Assembly (NCBI RefSeq): GCF_008365295.1
Contig: NZ_CP043505.1
Span: forward strand, 2,232,001-2,296,000
DNA length: 64,000 bases
Direction: 5' to 3'
Source of the DNA: Agromyces intestinalis
Lineage (GTDB): Bacteria > Actinomycetota > Actinomycetes > Actinomycetales > Microbacteriaceae
Position 1 is the first letter of the stretch; every line of letters begins with the position of its first letter. A program made the translations under genes and the position numbers. Below the pieces are notes generated by a model. The model was not told the origin of the DNA, did no database searches, and saw only the letters and a program-made list of their open reading frames with translations. Shown here piece after piece: positions 1-8,310 of this stretch.

Positions 1-1
1 G

Positions 2-256
2 CTCGTCACCCAGCGCCAGAACGACGAGATGCGCTCGCTCACCGAGGCGAGCTACGCGCAGGCCGAGCAGTCGAAGAAGGTCGCGAGCTGGGCAGCGATC
101 ATCTTCGCGCCGTCGCTCATCGCGGGTATCTACGGCATGAACTTCGCGCACATGCCCGAGCTCGAGTGGTGGCTCGGCTATCCGTTCGCGCTCGCGCTCA
201 TGGCCGGGTTCGCCGGGGTGCTCTACCTCGTGTTCCGGTCGCGGAAGTGGCTGTAA
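2..256 (+). CDS. CorA-type Mg2+/Co2+ transporter, C-terminal part (5' end outside window)
   Basis: Only the last 84 residues are in the window; the frame is open through position 2, so the gene begins upstream. A first membrane helix ends in the motif IYGMNF, the GMN signature of CorA/MRS2-type divalent cation channels. A short acidic loop (HMPELEWW), a second helix and a basic tail (RSRKWL) follow, which is the standard two-helix C terminus of CorA. In the family this part forms the pore of a pentameric inner-membrane channel that takes up Mg2+ or Co2+. The substrate cannot be told from this piece, and no downstream co-transcribed gene is apparent. Confidence 0.9.
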   Translation, partial: LVTQRQNDEMRSLTEASYAQAEQSKKVASWAAIIFAPSLIAGIYGMNFAHMPELEWWLGYPFALALMAGFAGVLYLVFRSRKWL

Positions 257-263
257 CACCCTG

Positions 264-294
264 TTGACACATGGTCAAGAGTGACGCGTATTCT
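264..294 (+). promoter_or_regulatory. Putative promoter of the X-Pro peptidase-like gene
   Basis: A perfect TTGACA lies at 264-269 and a TATTCT at 289-294, spacing 19 nt (18 if GTATTC is taken). This would start transcription about 40 nt before the ATG at 339. A second TTGACA at 302-307 has no convincing -10 before the start codon. Motif match only. Confidence 0.45.
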
Positions 295-338
295 GCGACC
301 CTTGACACGCTCCCGCGCCCGGCCGGTAGGCATAGCGC

Positions 339-3077
339 ATGAGACGCACTCGGCACCACGAATCGGTTCCACGTCTGCAGCGACCCCGTCGGGGGCCGCT
401 CCTCATCGGCGCGGCCCTCGCGGCCCTGCCCCTCGCTCTCGGCGGCATCACCGCGCCCGCCGCCTGGGCCGCCGACGCGATCACGCTCGAAGGCGGCGTG
501 AGCGCTCCCGTGTTCGACTACGACGACGCGATCCGCGAGCGGGTCTACATCCCGGTCGCGGGCGTCGACCAGGATCTCGACGGCCAAGACGACGTCACCC
601 GCATCGAGATCATCCGTCCGGCCGAGTCCGACGACGGGCTCGAAGTGCCCGCCATCATCGACCCGAGTCCGTACTACACGACGCTCGGGCGGGGCAACGA
701 GAGCGAATTCATCTCCGACACCGACGCCGACGGCCTGAACGACTCGTGGCCGCTGTTCTACGACAACTACTTCGTGCCGCGCGGGTACGCGGTGATCCTC
801 GCGCAGATGGACGGCACCGCCGGGTCGACCGGATGCCCGATGCACGGCGGGCCCGGAGACATCCAGAGCATGAAGGTCGTGATCGACTGGCTGCAGGGCC
901 GGGTCGAGGGCACCAACGCCGCCGGCGAGGCCGTGACGGCCGACTGGCACAACGGCAAGGCCGCGATGATCGGCAAGTCGTACGACGGCACGCTCGCCAA
1001 CGGCGTCGCCGCCACGGGCGTCGAGGGCTTGACCACCATCGTGCCGATCTCGGCGATCTCGAACTGGTACGGCTACTCGCGCACCGGCGGCGTCGCCCAC
1101 AACACGAACTACCCGTCGGGCCTCGCGAACACGGTCACGAATCCCGAGCGGCGGTCGCTATGCGCCCCGACTCGCACGCTGCTGAACGGCATCGACGGCG
1201 ACGAGTCGGGCGACGTCAACCCGTTCTGGGCCGAGCGCGACTACCGCACCTCGATCGACGACCTGCACGCGTCGGTGTTCGTCGTGCACGGGCTGAACGA
1301 CGACAACGTGCGCATGAGTCAGGTCGGCGACTATTGGAGCGCGCTCGCCGAGCGCGACGTGCCGCGCAAGATCTGGCTCGCGAAGGTCGGCCACGTCGAC
1401 CCGTTCGACTTCCGTCGCGCCGAGTGGGTCGACACGCTGCACCGCTGGTTCGACCACTGGCTGCTCGACATCGACAACGGCATCATGGACGAGCCGCAGG
1501 CCACGGTCGAGACCGCGCCCGAGCAGTACGAGGATGTCGCGAGCTGGCCGGTTCCGGGCACCGAACCGGTCGACGTCTACCTGGGCGCGACCGCGCCGGG
1601 TGCCGCCGGTGCGCTGCGCTTGCAGGCGGCGGCCGAGCCTGCGTCGCTGTCGTTCACCGGGCCGACCGGGTCGATCACCGAGGGAAATGCGATCAACACG
1701 CCGGCCGGCTCGCAGGCCCAGCGACTGGTGTTCCTGTCGGAGCCCCTGACGACCGACCTGCGCATCTCGGGTACCGCCCGGGTCGAGCTCGCGGCGTCGC
1801 TCGGGGTCACCCAGGCGAACCTGTCGGCCTTGCTCGTCGACTACGGCCCGTCGACGCCGACGCCCCGTACGGGCGAGGGTGTGCAGAACACCACGACGAC
1901 GACCTGCTGGGGCGCCGAGAGCGACGCCGACGATGCGTGCTACCTCGAGGTCGCCCGCCGCACGTCGACGGTCGACACCTGGCGGGTCACCCGGGGCGCG
2001 CTCGACACATCGAACCGCGAGTCGCTGATCGAGGGCGAGGGCACGCCGGTCGTCGCCGGCCAGCCCTACGCGTTCTCGTGGCCGCTCGAACCGTATGACA
2101 CCACGTTCGCCGCCGGTCACCGCATCGGCGTCGTGGTGACGACGAACCTCTCGGGCTACAACATCGGCGGCACGGGAAGCGCGACCGTCACGGTCGACGC
2201 GGCGACGAGCCGCGTGGTTCTGCCCGTGGTCGGCGGGATCGGCGCGGCGGCCGCGGCAGGCGGCCTCGGAGTCCCGGCCCCGGTATCGCTGTCGTTCGAG
2301 GTCGGCGACCGGGGCGAGCCGATCGAGCCGCAGTCGGTCGCGTTCGGCACGGCACCCGTCGCGCCGGCCGATCCGGTGTCGGCAGACGGCTGGTGGCTGT
2401 TCGACGGCTGGTACACCGATGCGGCGCTCACCACGCCGTTCGACTTCGCCGCACCGCTCGTCGCGGACGCCACCGCGTACGCGAAGTGGAAGCCCGCCGA
2501 CGCGACGGCCCCAGGCAAGGGCACGCTGTCGAACACGAGCGGGTGGGCGTACGGCCTGCACGACGGCACGTTCGAAGTGGTCATGAACCTGTGGTGGGGC
2601 GTGCCGGGCCGCGAGCTGCGGCTCTACGAGAACGGCGTGCTCGTGAGCACGCAGGCGCTCACCCCCACCGGCACCTCGCAAGAGGCACGGGTGGCGTTCA
2701 CCGGCAAGCCGAACGGCACCTACGTCTACACCGCAGAGCTCGTCAACTCGCGCGGCGCGACGGCGGCGAGTTCGACCACGGTGAAGGTCACGGATGCAGC
2801 TCCGGCCAAGCCCGTGGTGTCGCACGACAACTGGGATCGAGACGGCGTGTTCACGGTCACCGCGAACCTGTGGTGGGGCACGAACGCGACGTCGTACCGG
2901 TTCCTCCTCGACGGGGTCGAGGTGGGCTCGGGCGAGCTGACGGCGGCGACGCCGGCCGCGCAGGCGGCCACGGTCGCGCTGACGGGTGTCGCGCCCGGCG
3001 CGCACACGCTCGTCGCGGTGTTCGCGAACGCGAACGGCGAGACGGCGTCCGCGCCAGTGAAGGTGGAGGTGCGCTGA
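339..3077 (+). CDS. Secreted X-Pro dipeptidyl-peptidase (S15/CocE-type) with C-terminal accessory modules
   Basis: 912 aa with a twin-arginine-rich N terminus, a hydrophobic segment and a likely cut after APAAWAA, so it is exported. The catalytic part carries the S15 nucleophile motif GKSYDG (Ser about 214), an Asp in HGLNDDN (about 321/322) and a His in KVGHVDP (about 352), the order expected for an alpha/beta hydrolase. An X-Pro-type jelly-roll domain follows. Around residues 685-725 there is one InlB-B-like repeat (LFDGWYTDAALTTPF...YAKWK). Two related about 90-residue beta-sandwich modules come next, each with the motif NLWWG. Family members remove X-Pro dipeptides or hydrolyse acyl esters; the substrate here is not known. 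The NLWWG modules probably bind a surface or polysaccharide (inference). The gene stands alone and ends at a strong terminator hairpin. Confidence 0.82.
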   Translation: MRRTRHHESVPRLQRPRRGPLLIGAALAALPLALGGITAPAAWAADAITLEGGVSAPVFDYDDAIRERVYIPVAGVDQDLDGQDDVTRIEIIRPAESDDGLEVPAIIDPSPYYTTLGRGNESEFISDTDADGLNDSWPLFYDNYFVPRGYAVILAQMDGTAGSTGCPMHGGPGDIQSMKVVIDWLQGRVEGTNAAGEAVTADWHNGKAAMIGKSYDGTLANGVAATGVEGLTTIVPISAISNWYGYSRTGGVAHNTNYPSGLANTVTNPERRSLCAPTRTLLNGIDGDESGDVNPFWAERDYRTSIDDLHASVFVVHGLNDDNVRMSQVGDYWSALAERDVPRKIWLAKVGHVDPFDFRRAEWVDTLHRWFDHWLLDIDNGIMDEPQATVETAPEQYEDVASWPVPGTEPVDVYLGATAPGAAGALRLQAAAEPASLSFTGPTGSITEGNAINTPAGSQAQRLVFLSEPLTTDLRISGTARVELAASLGVTQANLSALLVDYGPSTPTPRTGEGVQNTTTTTCWGAESDADDACYLEVARRTSTVDTWRVTRGALDTSNRESLIEGEGTPVVAGQPYAFSWPLEPYDTTFAAGHRIGVVVTTNLSGYNIGGTGSATVTVDAATSRVVLPVVGGIGAAAAAGGLGVPAPVSLSFEVGDRGEPIEPQSVAFGTAPVAPADPVSADGWWLFDGWYTDAALTTPFDFAAPLVADATAYAKWKPADATAPGKGTLSNTSGWAYGLHDGTFEVVMNLWWGVPGRELRLYENGVLVSTQALTPTGTSQEARVAFTGKPNGTYVYTAELVNSRGATAASSTTVKVTDAAPAKPVVSHDNWDRDGVFTVTANLWWGTNATSYRFLLDGVEVGSGELTAATPAAQAATVALTGVAPGAHTLVAVFANANGETASAPVKVEVR

Positions 3078-3096
3078 CCGGGGTGCGCAGCCTCGA

Positions 3097-3126
3097 CCGG
3101 CTCCCGCCCACCAGGGCGGGAGCCGG
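3097..3126 (+). terminator. Rho-independent-type terminator after the X-Pro peptidase gene
   Basis: A perfect 13-bp GC-rich stem (3097-3109 with 3114-3126) closes a 4-nt ACCA loop 19 nt after the stop codon. Only two T residues follow, so it is the U-poor hairpin type usual in high-GC actinobacteria. Confidence 0.75.
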
Positions 3127-3137
3127 TTGCGCGCCGC

Positions 3138-3353
3138 CTACCCGATGAGGCTCGGCTGCAGGTCGCGCACCGTGCGGAAGTGCGTCATGCGCGTCACACC
3201 GATCGCCCTCGCGATGCTGTTGGCCGTCGCAGGCGCAGTGCTCCTGCTGCGCCGTCGGTCGCAGGCCGGGTCGCGTTCCGAGCACTGATCGTCCACGGGA
3301 ACGGGCGTCGCGGCGGCGCGGCGCCTGTTCCGCTCCTCGGGGCTCAGCCGCAC
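3138..3353 (-). pseudogene. Remnant carrying a second copy of the ABC permease C terminus
   Basis: The last 22 codons of this frame read AIGVTRMTHFRTVRDLQPSL plus IG, the same peptide that ends the YhgE/Pip-like permease stopping at 14793. Upstream of that the frame is Arg-rich and resembles nothing, so this is not a working gene. The 66 bp at 3141-3206 match 14796-14861 except for three synonymous third-position changes; the stop codons also differ (TAG here, TGA there). On the + strand the same stretch opens a 33-codon frame (3187-3288) with one hydrophobic helix followed by RRRS, which looks like the tail of a wall-anchored protein but lacks a sorting motif. The remaining sequence to 3405 shows nothing recognisable. 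Confidence 0.55.
3141..3206. repeat. Left copy of 66-bp direct repeat flanking the propeller array
   Basis: 63 of 66 positions match 14796-14861 in the same orientation. The pair brackets the whole 11.6-kb array. The three differences fall at third codon positions of the permease reading frame. Confidence 0.85.
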
Positions 3354-3405
3354 TGCCCGTCACCACTTCGTGCGGCCGGCATGAGTGCGCGGTTCCGCGA
3401 ACAGG

Positions 3406-4959
3406 TCACGGTTGCCGGCCGCGGCGCCTCCCCAGGCCCACTGCGATGCCACCGGCGATCACCAACGCCGCCGCCGCTACCGCGAACCCGGCTCCGCCGA
3501 ATCCCGATGAGTCGAACCCGGTGGGCGGCAGCTCGGCCGACACCCCGGGCGCGGGTGCTGCGGGCACAGTCACGGTGACCGTCGCGATCGCGGAGGGGTC
3601 GCCGTTGCGCAGGAGCTGCTGACCGGTGTAGACGTCTTCGGTCGAGGTGCCCCCTGAGCTGGTCAGGCGCACTGACGCCGTATATTCACCGGGCTGCGTG
3701 TACTCGTGCTCGACCACGGGGGTCGATGTGACCAGCGTGGTGCCGTCACCGAAGTCCCACGCGTACTCCGCGATCGACCCGAACTCCACGGTCGAGCCCG
3801 ACGCGTCGAACGTCACCGGTGAGTTCGGCTCCGACGCCGTCAACCGTGCGATCGGCGCCTGATCCGGCGTCACCGCCAGACCGAGAAGGCCGGAAGCTTC
3901 GAACGGGGACTGGGAGAGCGTCGCCAATGTCCCGGCATCGTGCGCGCTCACCAACGGCGTCTCGGACCCGGCCGGCGTCGACCGAGTCGCCGAATAGACA
4001 CGCGAACCGTCGGGCGTGACTGCGAGATCCCCGGTCTCGTATGGGAAGGGCGTTGAAGTGGTCACCGTCATCGACGTGATGTCGACCGAAGTGAGCTCGG
4101 CCGTAACGTCCCCCACCCCGGCCAGCGTGTAGACGTACGCGCCGTCCGGCGCCATCGCAAGTGCCCCGTAGGAGAGATCGAGATCGAGCCTGAGATCGGT
4201 GATCTCACCTGTGGTCAGGTCCAGCCGTGTCACCGCAGGCACCCCCGACTCCTCCACCGTTCTGCCGACTTCGCCACTGAGCACCGCGGTCGATCCGTCC
4301 GGTGTCAGCACCAGCGCACGCGCGTAGTGGTCGGCCAGCGGAATCGTCCTCACCGGATCGAGCGTTGTCGCGTCGAATGCACGCAACTCGGAGATCGGGT
4401 TGAATCGCGTGCCTGCACACAGGAGCCAGACCGTGCCGCCATCAGGGGCGAACGCCACCGCAGCCGCCGATGTGGCATCGCCTGTGCACCCGTCGAAACG
4501 CTCGAACGCGCGAGTGGCCACGTCGCCTCGGGCATGCGGCAGCATGACCACCGATCCGTCGGGACTCACGGCCAGTGACCTCGGCGACCCGACGCTTGCG
4601 TCCTGCCAGATCATCTCTCCCGTCGACGCGTCGAAAGCCGCGAACCCACCAACCGTTCCCCCGAGGTCGTCCACGAAGGTGCCGAACGAGTACACGGTTC
4701 GCGCATCGGGCGAATACGCGAGTGCTGTCACCGTGTAGCCGGGCAGGTTCGTCTGCCTGACCGATCCGTCATCCGCTGTCACGAACCCCAGAGCCCCCCA
4801 GTTCCCTTCCCACTCGCCGCCCGGCAGGGGAACGTTGAGACCGGTCACGACCTCCCACGAACGACCCGCGGTAGGGGCCGCCGCGGCCTGCGCGCCCGCA
4901 GGAGCCAGCGTCAGCACCGCAAGCGACGCCAGCGCCAGGGCGGAACCGATCCGTCGCAC
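3406..4959 (-). CDS. LPxTG-anchored secreted beta-propeller/PKD protein (divergent array member)
   Basis: 517 aa, GTG start, signal peptide ending near AGAQAAAA. The mature part begins AGRSWEVV, then has about seven propeller blades recognised by repeats such as LAVSPDGSVV, LTPDGSTAV and VTPDGSRVY (residues about 30-370). A conserved Cys pair (FDGC and WLLC) probably forms a disulphide. A PKD-type domain follows (TFDASGS...WDFGDG, about 370-455), then the sorting signal LPPTGF at about 477, one membrane helix and a basic tail (RRRGRQP). It should be attached to the cell wall by a sortase; none is in the window. This copy points away from the six others, keeps a canonical LPPTG and has a different tail, so it is the most diverged member. 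Ligand unknown. Confidence 0.85.
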   Translation of the reverse strand: MRRIGSALALASLAVLTLAPAGAQAAAAPTAGRSWEVVTGLNVPLPGGEWEGNWGALGFVTADDGSVRQTNLPGYTVTALAYSPDARTVYSFGTFVDDLGGTVGGFAAFDASTGEMIWQDASVGSPRSLAVSPDGSVVMLPHARGDVATRAFERFDGCTGDATSAAAVAFAPDGGTVWLLCAGTRFNPISELRAFDATTLDPVRTIPLADHYARALVLTPDGSTAVLSGEVGRTVEESGVPAVTRLDLTTGEITDLRLDLDLSYGALAMAPDGAYVYTLAGVGDVTAELTSVDITSMTVTTSTPFPYETGDLAVTPDGSRVYSATRSTPAGSETPLVSAHDAGTLATLSQSPFEASGLLGLAVTPDQAPIARLTASEPNSPVTFDASGSTVEFGSIAEYAWDFGDGTTLVTSTPVVEHEYTQPGEYTASVRLTSSGGTSTEDVYTGQQLLRNGDPSAIATVTVTVPAAPAPGVSAELPPTGFDSSGFGGAGFAVAAAALVIAGGIAVGLGRRRGRQP

Positions 4960-5000
4960 GGTATGTCACCGTCCTTTCGCGCACGCCGATGGTCGTCACC

Positions 5001-5016
5001 GTATCGTCAGCGATAC
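5001..5016. promoter_or_regulatory. Inverted repeat in the divergent promoter region of the propeller genes
   Basis: GTATCG (5001-5006) and CGATAC (5011-5016) form a small palindrome between the two divergent array transcripts. The 11-mer CCGTATCGTCA (4999-5009) recurs in the long palindrome inside the second + gene (6819-6852). It could bind a shared regulator; no regulator gene lies in the array. Confidence 0.35.
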
Positions 5017-5049
5017 CCCGCGACAAGGGTGCACGCCTGCCCGGCACGC

Positions 5050-5079
5050 TTGCGGCCGCGCACGACACGTCACTAGGTT
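5050..5079 (+). promoter_or_regulatory. Putative promoter of the six-gene propeller operon
   Basis: TTGCGG at 5050-5055 and TAGGTT at 5074-5079 are 18 nt apart. The predicted start is about 25 nt before the ATG at 5111, with a G-rich ribosome binding site (5099-5104) in between. No other promoter is obvious in the following 9.5 kb, in keeping with one long transcript. Confidence 0.45.
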
Positions 5080-5110
5080 GATCAGCATCGACACGCACGG
5101 GGGGCCTGCG

Positions 5111-6706
5111 ATGCGATACCTCGGAGCGGCGCTCGTTGTGGCCACACTCGTCCTGCTCGGAATCGTTCCCACAGCCACAGCCACAGCCACAGCCGCAGCC
5201 ACAGCCACAGCCGCAACGCCACCCGATGACACGGGTCGCTCGTGGGAAGTCGCGGCGGCGCGTTGGGATTTCATCCGGGGCCCCGGTTCCACCGTGTACA
5301 CGGGCGCGTTGGCATTTCTGAACGTCGATGACGGCTCGGTGCGTGAACTGCCGTGGGGAGACTACGCGCCCGGTGATGTTGCCTACGCCCCCGATGCTCG
5401 GACCCTGTACACCGTGGGCCTGATCAGCATCGGCGATACGATCTTCGATGCTGAGGTGCATCTCGCAGCTCATGATGCGTCCTCCGGTGACGTGAGGTGG
5501 ACGGTACCCCTCTCTGACAGCCAAGAACGACTGGCGGTCAGCCCCGATGGGTCAATCGCGATAACCACGAACGACAGGATCGATCTGACCACGCGCCAGG
5601 TGGTTCCTTTCGACGCGTGCGGCGGGACAGTCAACGACGGTCCGATCGACGTCGCCTTCAGCCCCGACGGCAGCACCGCCTGGATCGTCTGCAGATTCCG
5701 CGATCCTGACCGTGCGGAGTTGCGCGCGTTCGACCCCGCGACCCTCGATCTTCTCCGCACCATTGAACTCGCCCACGATGTGACCGGCCGCATCGCGTTG
5801 ACCCCCGACGGGTCGACGGCGGTGCTCTCGGGCGCGCGGCTGAATCTGCCCGTCTTCAACCAGCGAGCGGTCCGTGTCGATCTCGCAACCGGGGCAGTCG
5901 CCGATATCGCCACCGACTCGTCGTTCATGTTGGGGTCGATCTCGATCGCGCCCGACGGCACCCGCGCGTATCTCAGCGTTCAGCAGGCATCGGATGACAG
6001 CCAGGACTCGCTGTGGGCTGTGGACATCGCGACGATGACTCTTGCAGCTTCGGGCCCGCTCGAAAACTATGGGACGCATCCGATCGTCACGCCCGACGGT
6101 GCGGAGGTCTTCGCGACAGGGTACGGCCCGTGGGGCGAGGCCGGCGAACGTGCCAAAGCGATCTCGGCGCACGACGCTGCCACGCTTACCCCACTCGGCG
6201 CGACACCACCGCTCCCAGGCGCCGAGAATCTGGCGGTCACTCCTGACCAAGCGCCGGTGGCGCGGCTGACCGCGTCGGAGCCGAACTCGCCGGTGACGTT
6301 CGATGCGTCGGCCTCGACGGTGGAGTTCGGGTCGATTGCGGAGTACGCGTGGGACTTCGGCGATGGCGTGAGCACCGTGACCACGACGCCGACCGTGGAG
6401 CATGAGTACGCCGAACCGGGTGAGTTCACCGCGACCGTTCGGTTGACGAGTTCGGGCGGCACGTCGACCGAGGACGTGTACACCGGTCACCAGTTGCTGC
6501 GCAACGGCGACGCGTCGGCGGTGGCGACGGTCACGGTCACGGTGCCCGAGCCCGCGGTGCCCGGGTCGGGGGTGGCGGGTGAGTTGCCGCCCGCCGGGTT
6601 CAACGGGGCGACGTGGGTGATCGCGGGCATCGGGATGCTGCTGACCGGTGCGCTCGCGGTGGTCATCGTCCGCCGCCGGGTGCAACCCCAACGGAAGGAC
6701 GCATGA
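5111..6706 (+). CDS. Secreted beta-propeller/PKD surface protein, array member 1 (LPPAG tail)
   Basis: 531 aa. I chose the ATG that gives a short basic N terminus and hydrophobic core. The signal region ends in an Ala/Thr stretch encoded by a hexanucleotide repeat (5169-5210). Mature start DDTGRSWEVA; propeller blades with SPDGS/TPDGS motifs to about residue 375; Cys pair FDAC/IVC; PKD domain with WDFGDG; one PEPAV stalk unit; sorting-like motif LPPAGF at about 492; membrane helix; tail RRRVQPQRKDA. Thr of the LPxTG motif is replaced by Ala, so normal sortase processing is uncertain and the protein may simply stay membrane-anchored. Its propeller is closest to array member 6 (both carry LENYGT and GYGPWGEAGER). 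It is the first gene of the coupled + operon; its stop overlaps the next start. Confidence 0.85.
   Translation: MRYLGAALVVATLVLLGIVPTATATATAAATATAATPPDDTGRSWEVAAARWDFIRGPGSTVYTGALAFLNVDDGSVRELPWGDYAPGDVAYAPDARTLYTVGLISIGDTIFDAEVHLAAHDASSGDVRWTVPLSDSQERLAVSPDGSIAITTNDRIDLTTRQVVPFDACGGTVNDGPIDVAFSPDGSTAWIVCRFRDPDRAELRAFDPATLDLLRTIELAHDVTGRIALTPDGSTAVLSGARLNLPVFNQRAVRVDLATGAVADIATDSSFMLGSISIAPDGTRAYLSVQQASDDSQDSLWAVDIATMTLAASGPLENYGTHPIVTPDGAEVFATGYGPWGEAGERAKAISAHDAATLTPLGATPPLPGAENLAVTPDQAPVARLTASEPNSPVTFDASASTVEFGSIAEYAWDFGDGVSTVTTTPTVEHEYAEPGEFTATVRLTSSGGTSTEDVYTGHQLLRNGDASAVATVTVTVPEPAVPGSGVAGELPPAGFNGATWVIAGIGMLLTGALAVVIVRRRVQPQRKDA
5169..5210. repeat. Hexanucleotide repeat in signal-peptide codons
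   Basis: Seven tandem units of CCACAG (one unit CCGCAG) encode alternating Thr-Ala at the end of the signal peptide of array member 1. Being a multiple of three, slippage would change signal-peptide length without breaking the frame. Confidence 0.8.
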
Positions 6707-8310
6707 TGCGACGAATCGGAGTGGTGTTCGCGATGGTCGCACTGGCACTGCTCGGGATCCCCTCCGCGGCCACGGCCGCCACATCACCCGCCGACGACAC
6801 GGGCCGCTCGTGGGAGGTTGCCGTATCGTCACTGGCCAGTGACGATACGGCAGGTGAGTACGCACTGAGCTTCCTCAGCGTCGATGACGGTTCGGCGCGT
6901 CAGGTCGGGCTGCAGGACTACGACTCCGTAGATGGCCTCGCCTACGCGCCCGACGCGCGCACGCTGTACACCGTCGGTTTCGTCGTCGACGAACTCGATT
7001 ACGAGCATCAGGCCGTGACAGCCCACGATGCGACGACCGGTGACGTCCTGTGGAGCACAACCGCCGGCGATGCCGGCTCGAGATACTTCCCGATGATCGC
7101 CGTGAGTCCGGACGGCGCGGTCGCGATGACAACGGGCAACGACGAGGCCAGGGTAGATCTGGTCACCCGCGCGTCTACGCCGTTCGACGCGTGTGCGGGT
7201 GGCTTCGGCTTTGCGACTGGCGCCGCGTTCAGTCCCGACGGCAGAGCCTGGTTCGTGTGCAGGCCCGCACTGCCCGCCGCCGGCATCGAGTTGCGTGCGT
7301 ATGACGTGGCGACACTCAGCCTGGTCGACACCGTCGAGATCCCAGGCTTCTATCCCCGCGACTCGCGCATCGCTATCACACCCGACGGGTCGACCGCGGT
7401 GCTGTCGAACGCGGCACTGGCGACCCCCCCATCGGTAGAAACGACGCTGCGCATCGACCTTGTCACTGGGGCACACGGCGCGATCGAGCAGTTCACCGCC
7501 GGAAGCATCGCGCTGTCACCTGACAGCGCCCGAGCTTGGGTCGCAAGCTCTTGGTACGCCGACGACCGCGCACTTCACGCGGTCGATCTCGATGCGACCG
7601 CGGTCATTGCCTCACTTCCGCTCGCGGTGGGCACGTTCGCGAACCCCCTCGTCACTCCCGACGGCAGCCGGATCTACATGATCACCGAAGAAAACACAGG
7701 CGGTGGGTGGGAGTACGCGGTGTCGCGCCACAACGCCGACACCCTCGCCGTGCTCGGCGATACGCCACTGCCCGGCTTCGGCGTCGACCTGGCGGTCACC
7801 CCTGACCAGGCGCCGGTGGCGCGGCTGACCGCATCCGAGCCGAACTCGCCGGTGACGTTCGACGCGTCGGCCTCGACGGTGGAGTTCGGCACGATCGCCG
7901 AGTACGCGTGGGACTTCGGCGACGGCGTGAGCACCGTGACCACGACCCCGACCGTGGAGCATGAGTACGCCGAACCTGGCGAGTACACCGCGACCGTTCG
8001 GCTGACGAGTTCGGGTGGCACGTCGACCGAGGACGTGTACACGGGCCAGCAGATGTTGCGTAACGGCGACGCGTCGGCGGTCGCGACGGTCACGGTCACG
8101 GTTCCCGAGCCCGCGGTGCCCGAGCCCGCGGTGCCCGAGCCCGCGGTGCCCGAGCCCGCGGTGCCCGGGTCGGGGGTGGCGGGTGAGTTGCCGCCCGCCG
8201 GGTTCCAGGGGGCGTGGGTGGTGATCGTGGGGTTCGGGATGCTGGTGGCCGGTGCGCTCGCGGTGGTCATCGTCCGCCGCCGGGTGCAACCCCAACGGAA
8301 GGACGCATGA
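6703..8310 (+). CDS. Secreted beta-propeller/PKD surface protein, array member 2 (LPPAG tail)
   Basis: 535 aa; starts at ATGATG overlapping the previous stop by four bases, with GGAAGG seven bases upstream, so translation is probably coupled. Signal peptide, then DDTGRSWEVA, propeller (SPDGA, SPDGR, TPDGS blades), Cys pair FDAC/FVC, PKD domain and WDFGDG as in its neighbours. The stalk is the longest of the array, with four PEPAV units. Anchor LPPAGF at about 496, membrane helix and RRRVQPQRKDA tail. Codons just after the mature N terminus form a 34-bp perfect palindrome (6819-6852), which is not seen in the other copies and gives this protein a different sequence there (SSLASDDTAGE). Confidence 0.85.
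   Translation: MMRRIGVVFAMVALALLGIPSAATAATSPADDTGRSWEVAVSSLASDDTAGEYALSFLSVDDGSARQVGLQDYDSVDGLAYAPDARTLYTVGFVVDELDYEHQAVTAHDATTGDVLWSTTAGDAGSRYFPMIAVSPDGAVAMTTGNDEARVDLVTRASTPFDACAGGFGFATGAAFSPDGRAWFVCRPALPAAGIELRAYDVATLSLVDTVEIPGFYPRDSRIAITPDGSTAVLSNAALATPPSVETTLRIDLVTGAHGAIEQFTAGSIALSPDSARAWVASSWYADDRALHAVDLDATAVIASLPLAVGTFANPLVTPDGSRIYMITEENTGGGWEYAVSRHNADTLAVLGDTPLPGFGVDLAVTPDQAPVARLTASEPNSPVTFDASASTVEFGTIAEYAWDFGDGVSTVTTTPTVEHEYAEPGEYTATVRLTSSGGTSTEDVYTGQQMLRNGDASAVATVTVTVPEPAVPEPAVPEPAVPEPAVPGSGVAGELPPAGFQGAWVVIVGFGMLVAGALAVVIVRRRVQPQRKDA
6819..6852. repeat. 34-bp perfect palindrome inside array member 2
   Basis: The 17 bases from 6819 are exactly the reverse complement of the 17 bases ending at 6852, with no spacer. 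It sits about 115 nt into the gene. In RNA it would fold into a long stable hairpin. The half-site core CCGTATCGTCA also occurs in the intergenic promoter region at 4999-5009. Confidence 0.9.
8104..8163. repeat. 15-bp tandem repeat (four units) coding the PEPAV stalk
   Basis: Four identical 15-bp units encode Pro-Glu-Pro-Ala-Val just before the anchor of array member 2. The same unit is present twice in member 3 (9678-9707) and member 6 (14454-14483), once in members 1 and 4, and is absent from member 5. Stalk length therefore varies by whole repeat units. Confidence 0.9.

Noticed and set aside
3187-3288. 33-codon + strand frame with one helix and an RRR tail
   Set aside because: It resembles a wall-anchor tail but lacks a signal peptide, sorting motif and ribosome site, and it overlaps the permease-derived repeat.
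8104-8163. Regular direct repeats that could suggest a CRISPR array
   Set aside because: The 15-bp units are in tandem without spacers and stay in the reading frame of the PEPAV stalk.
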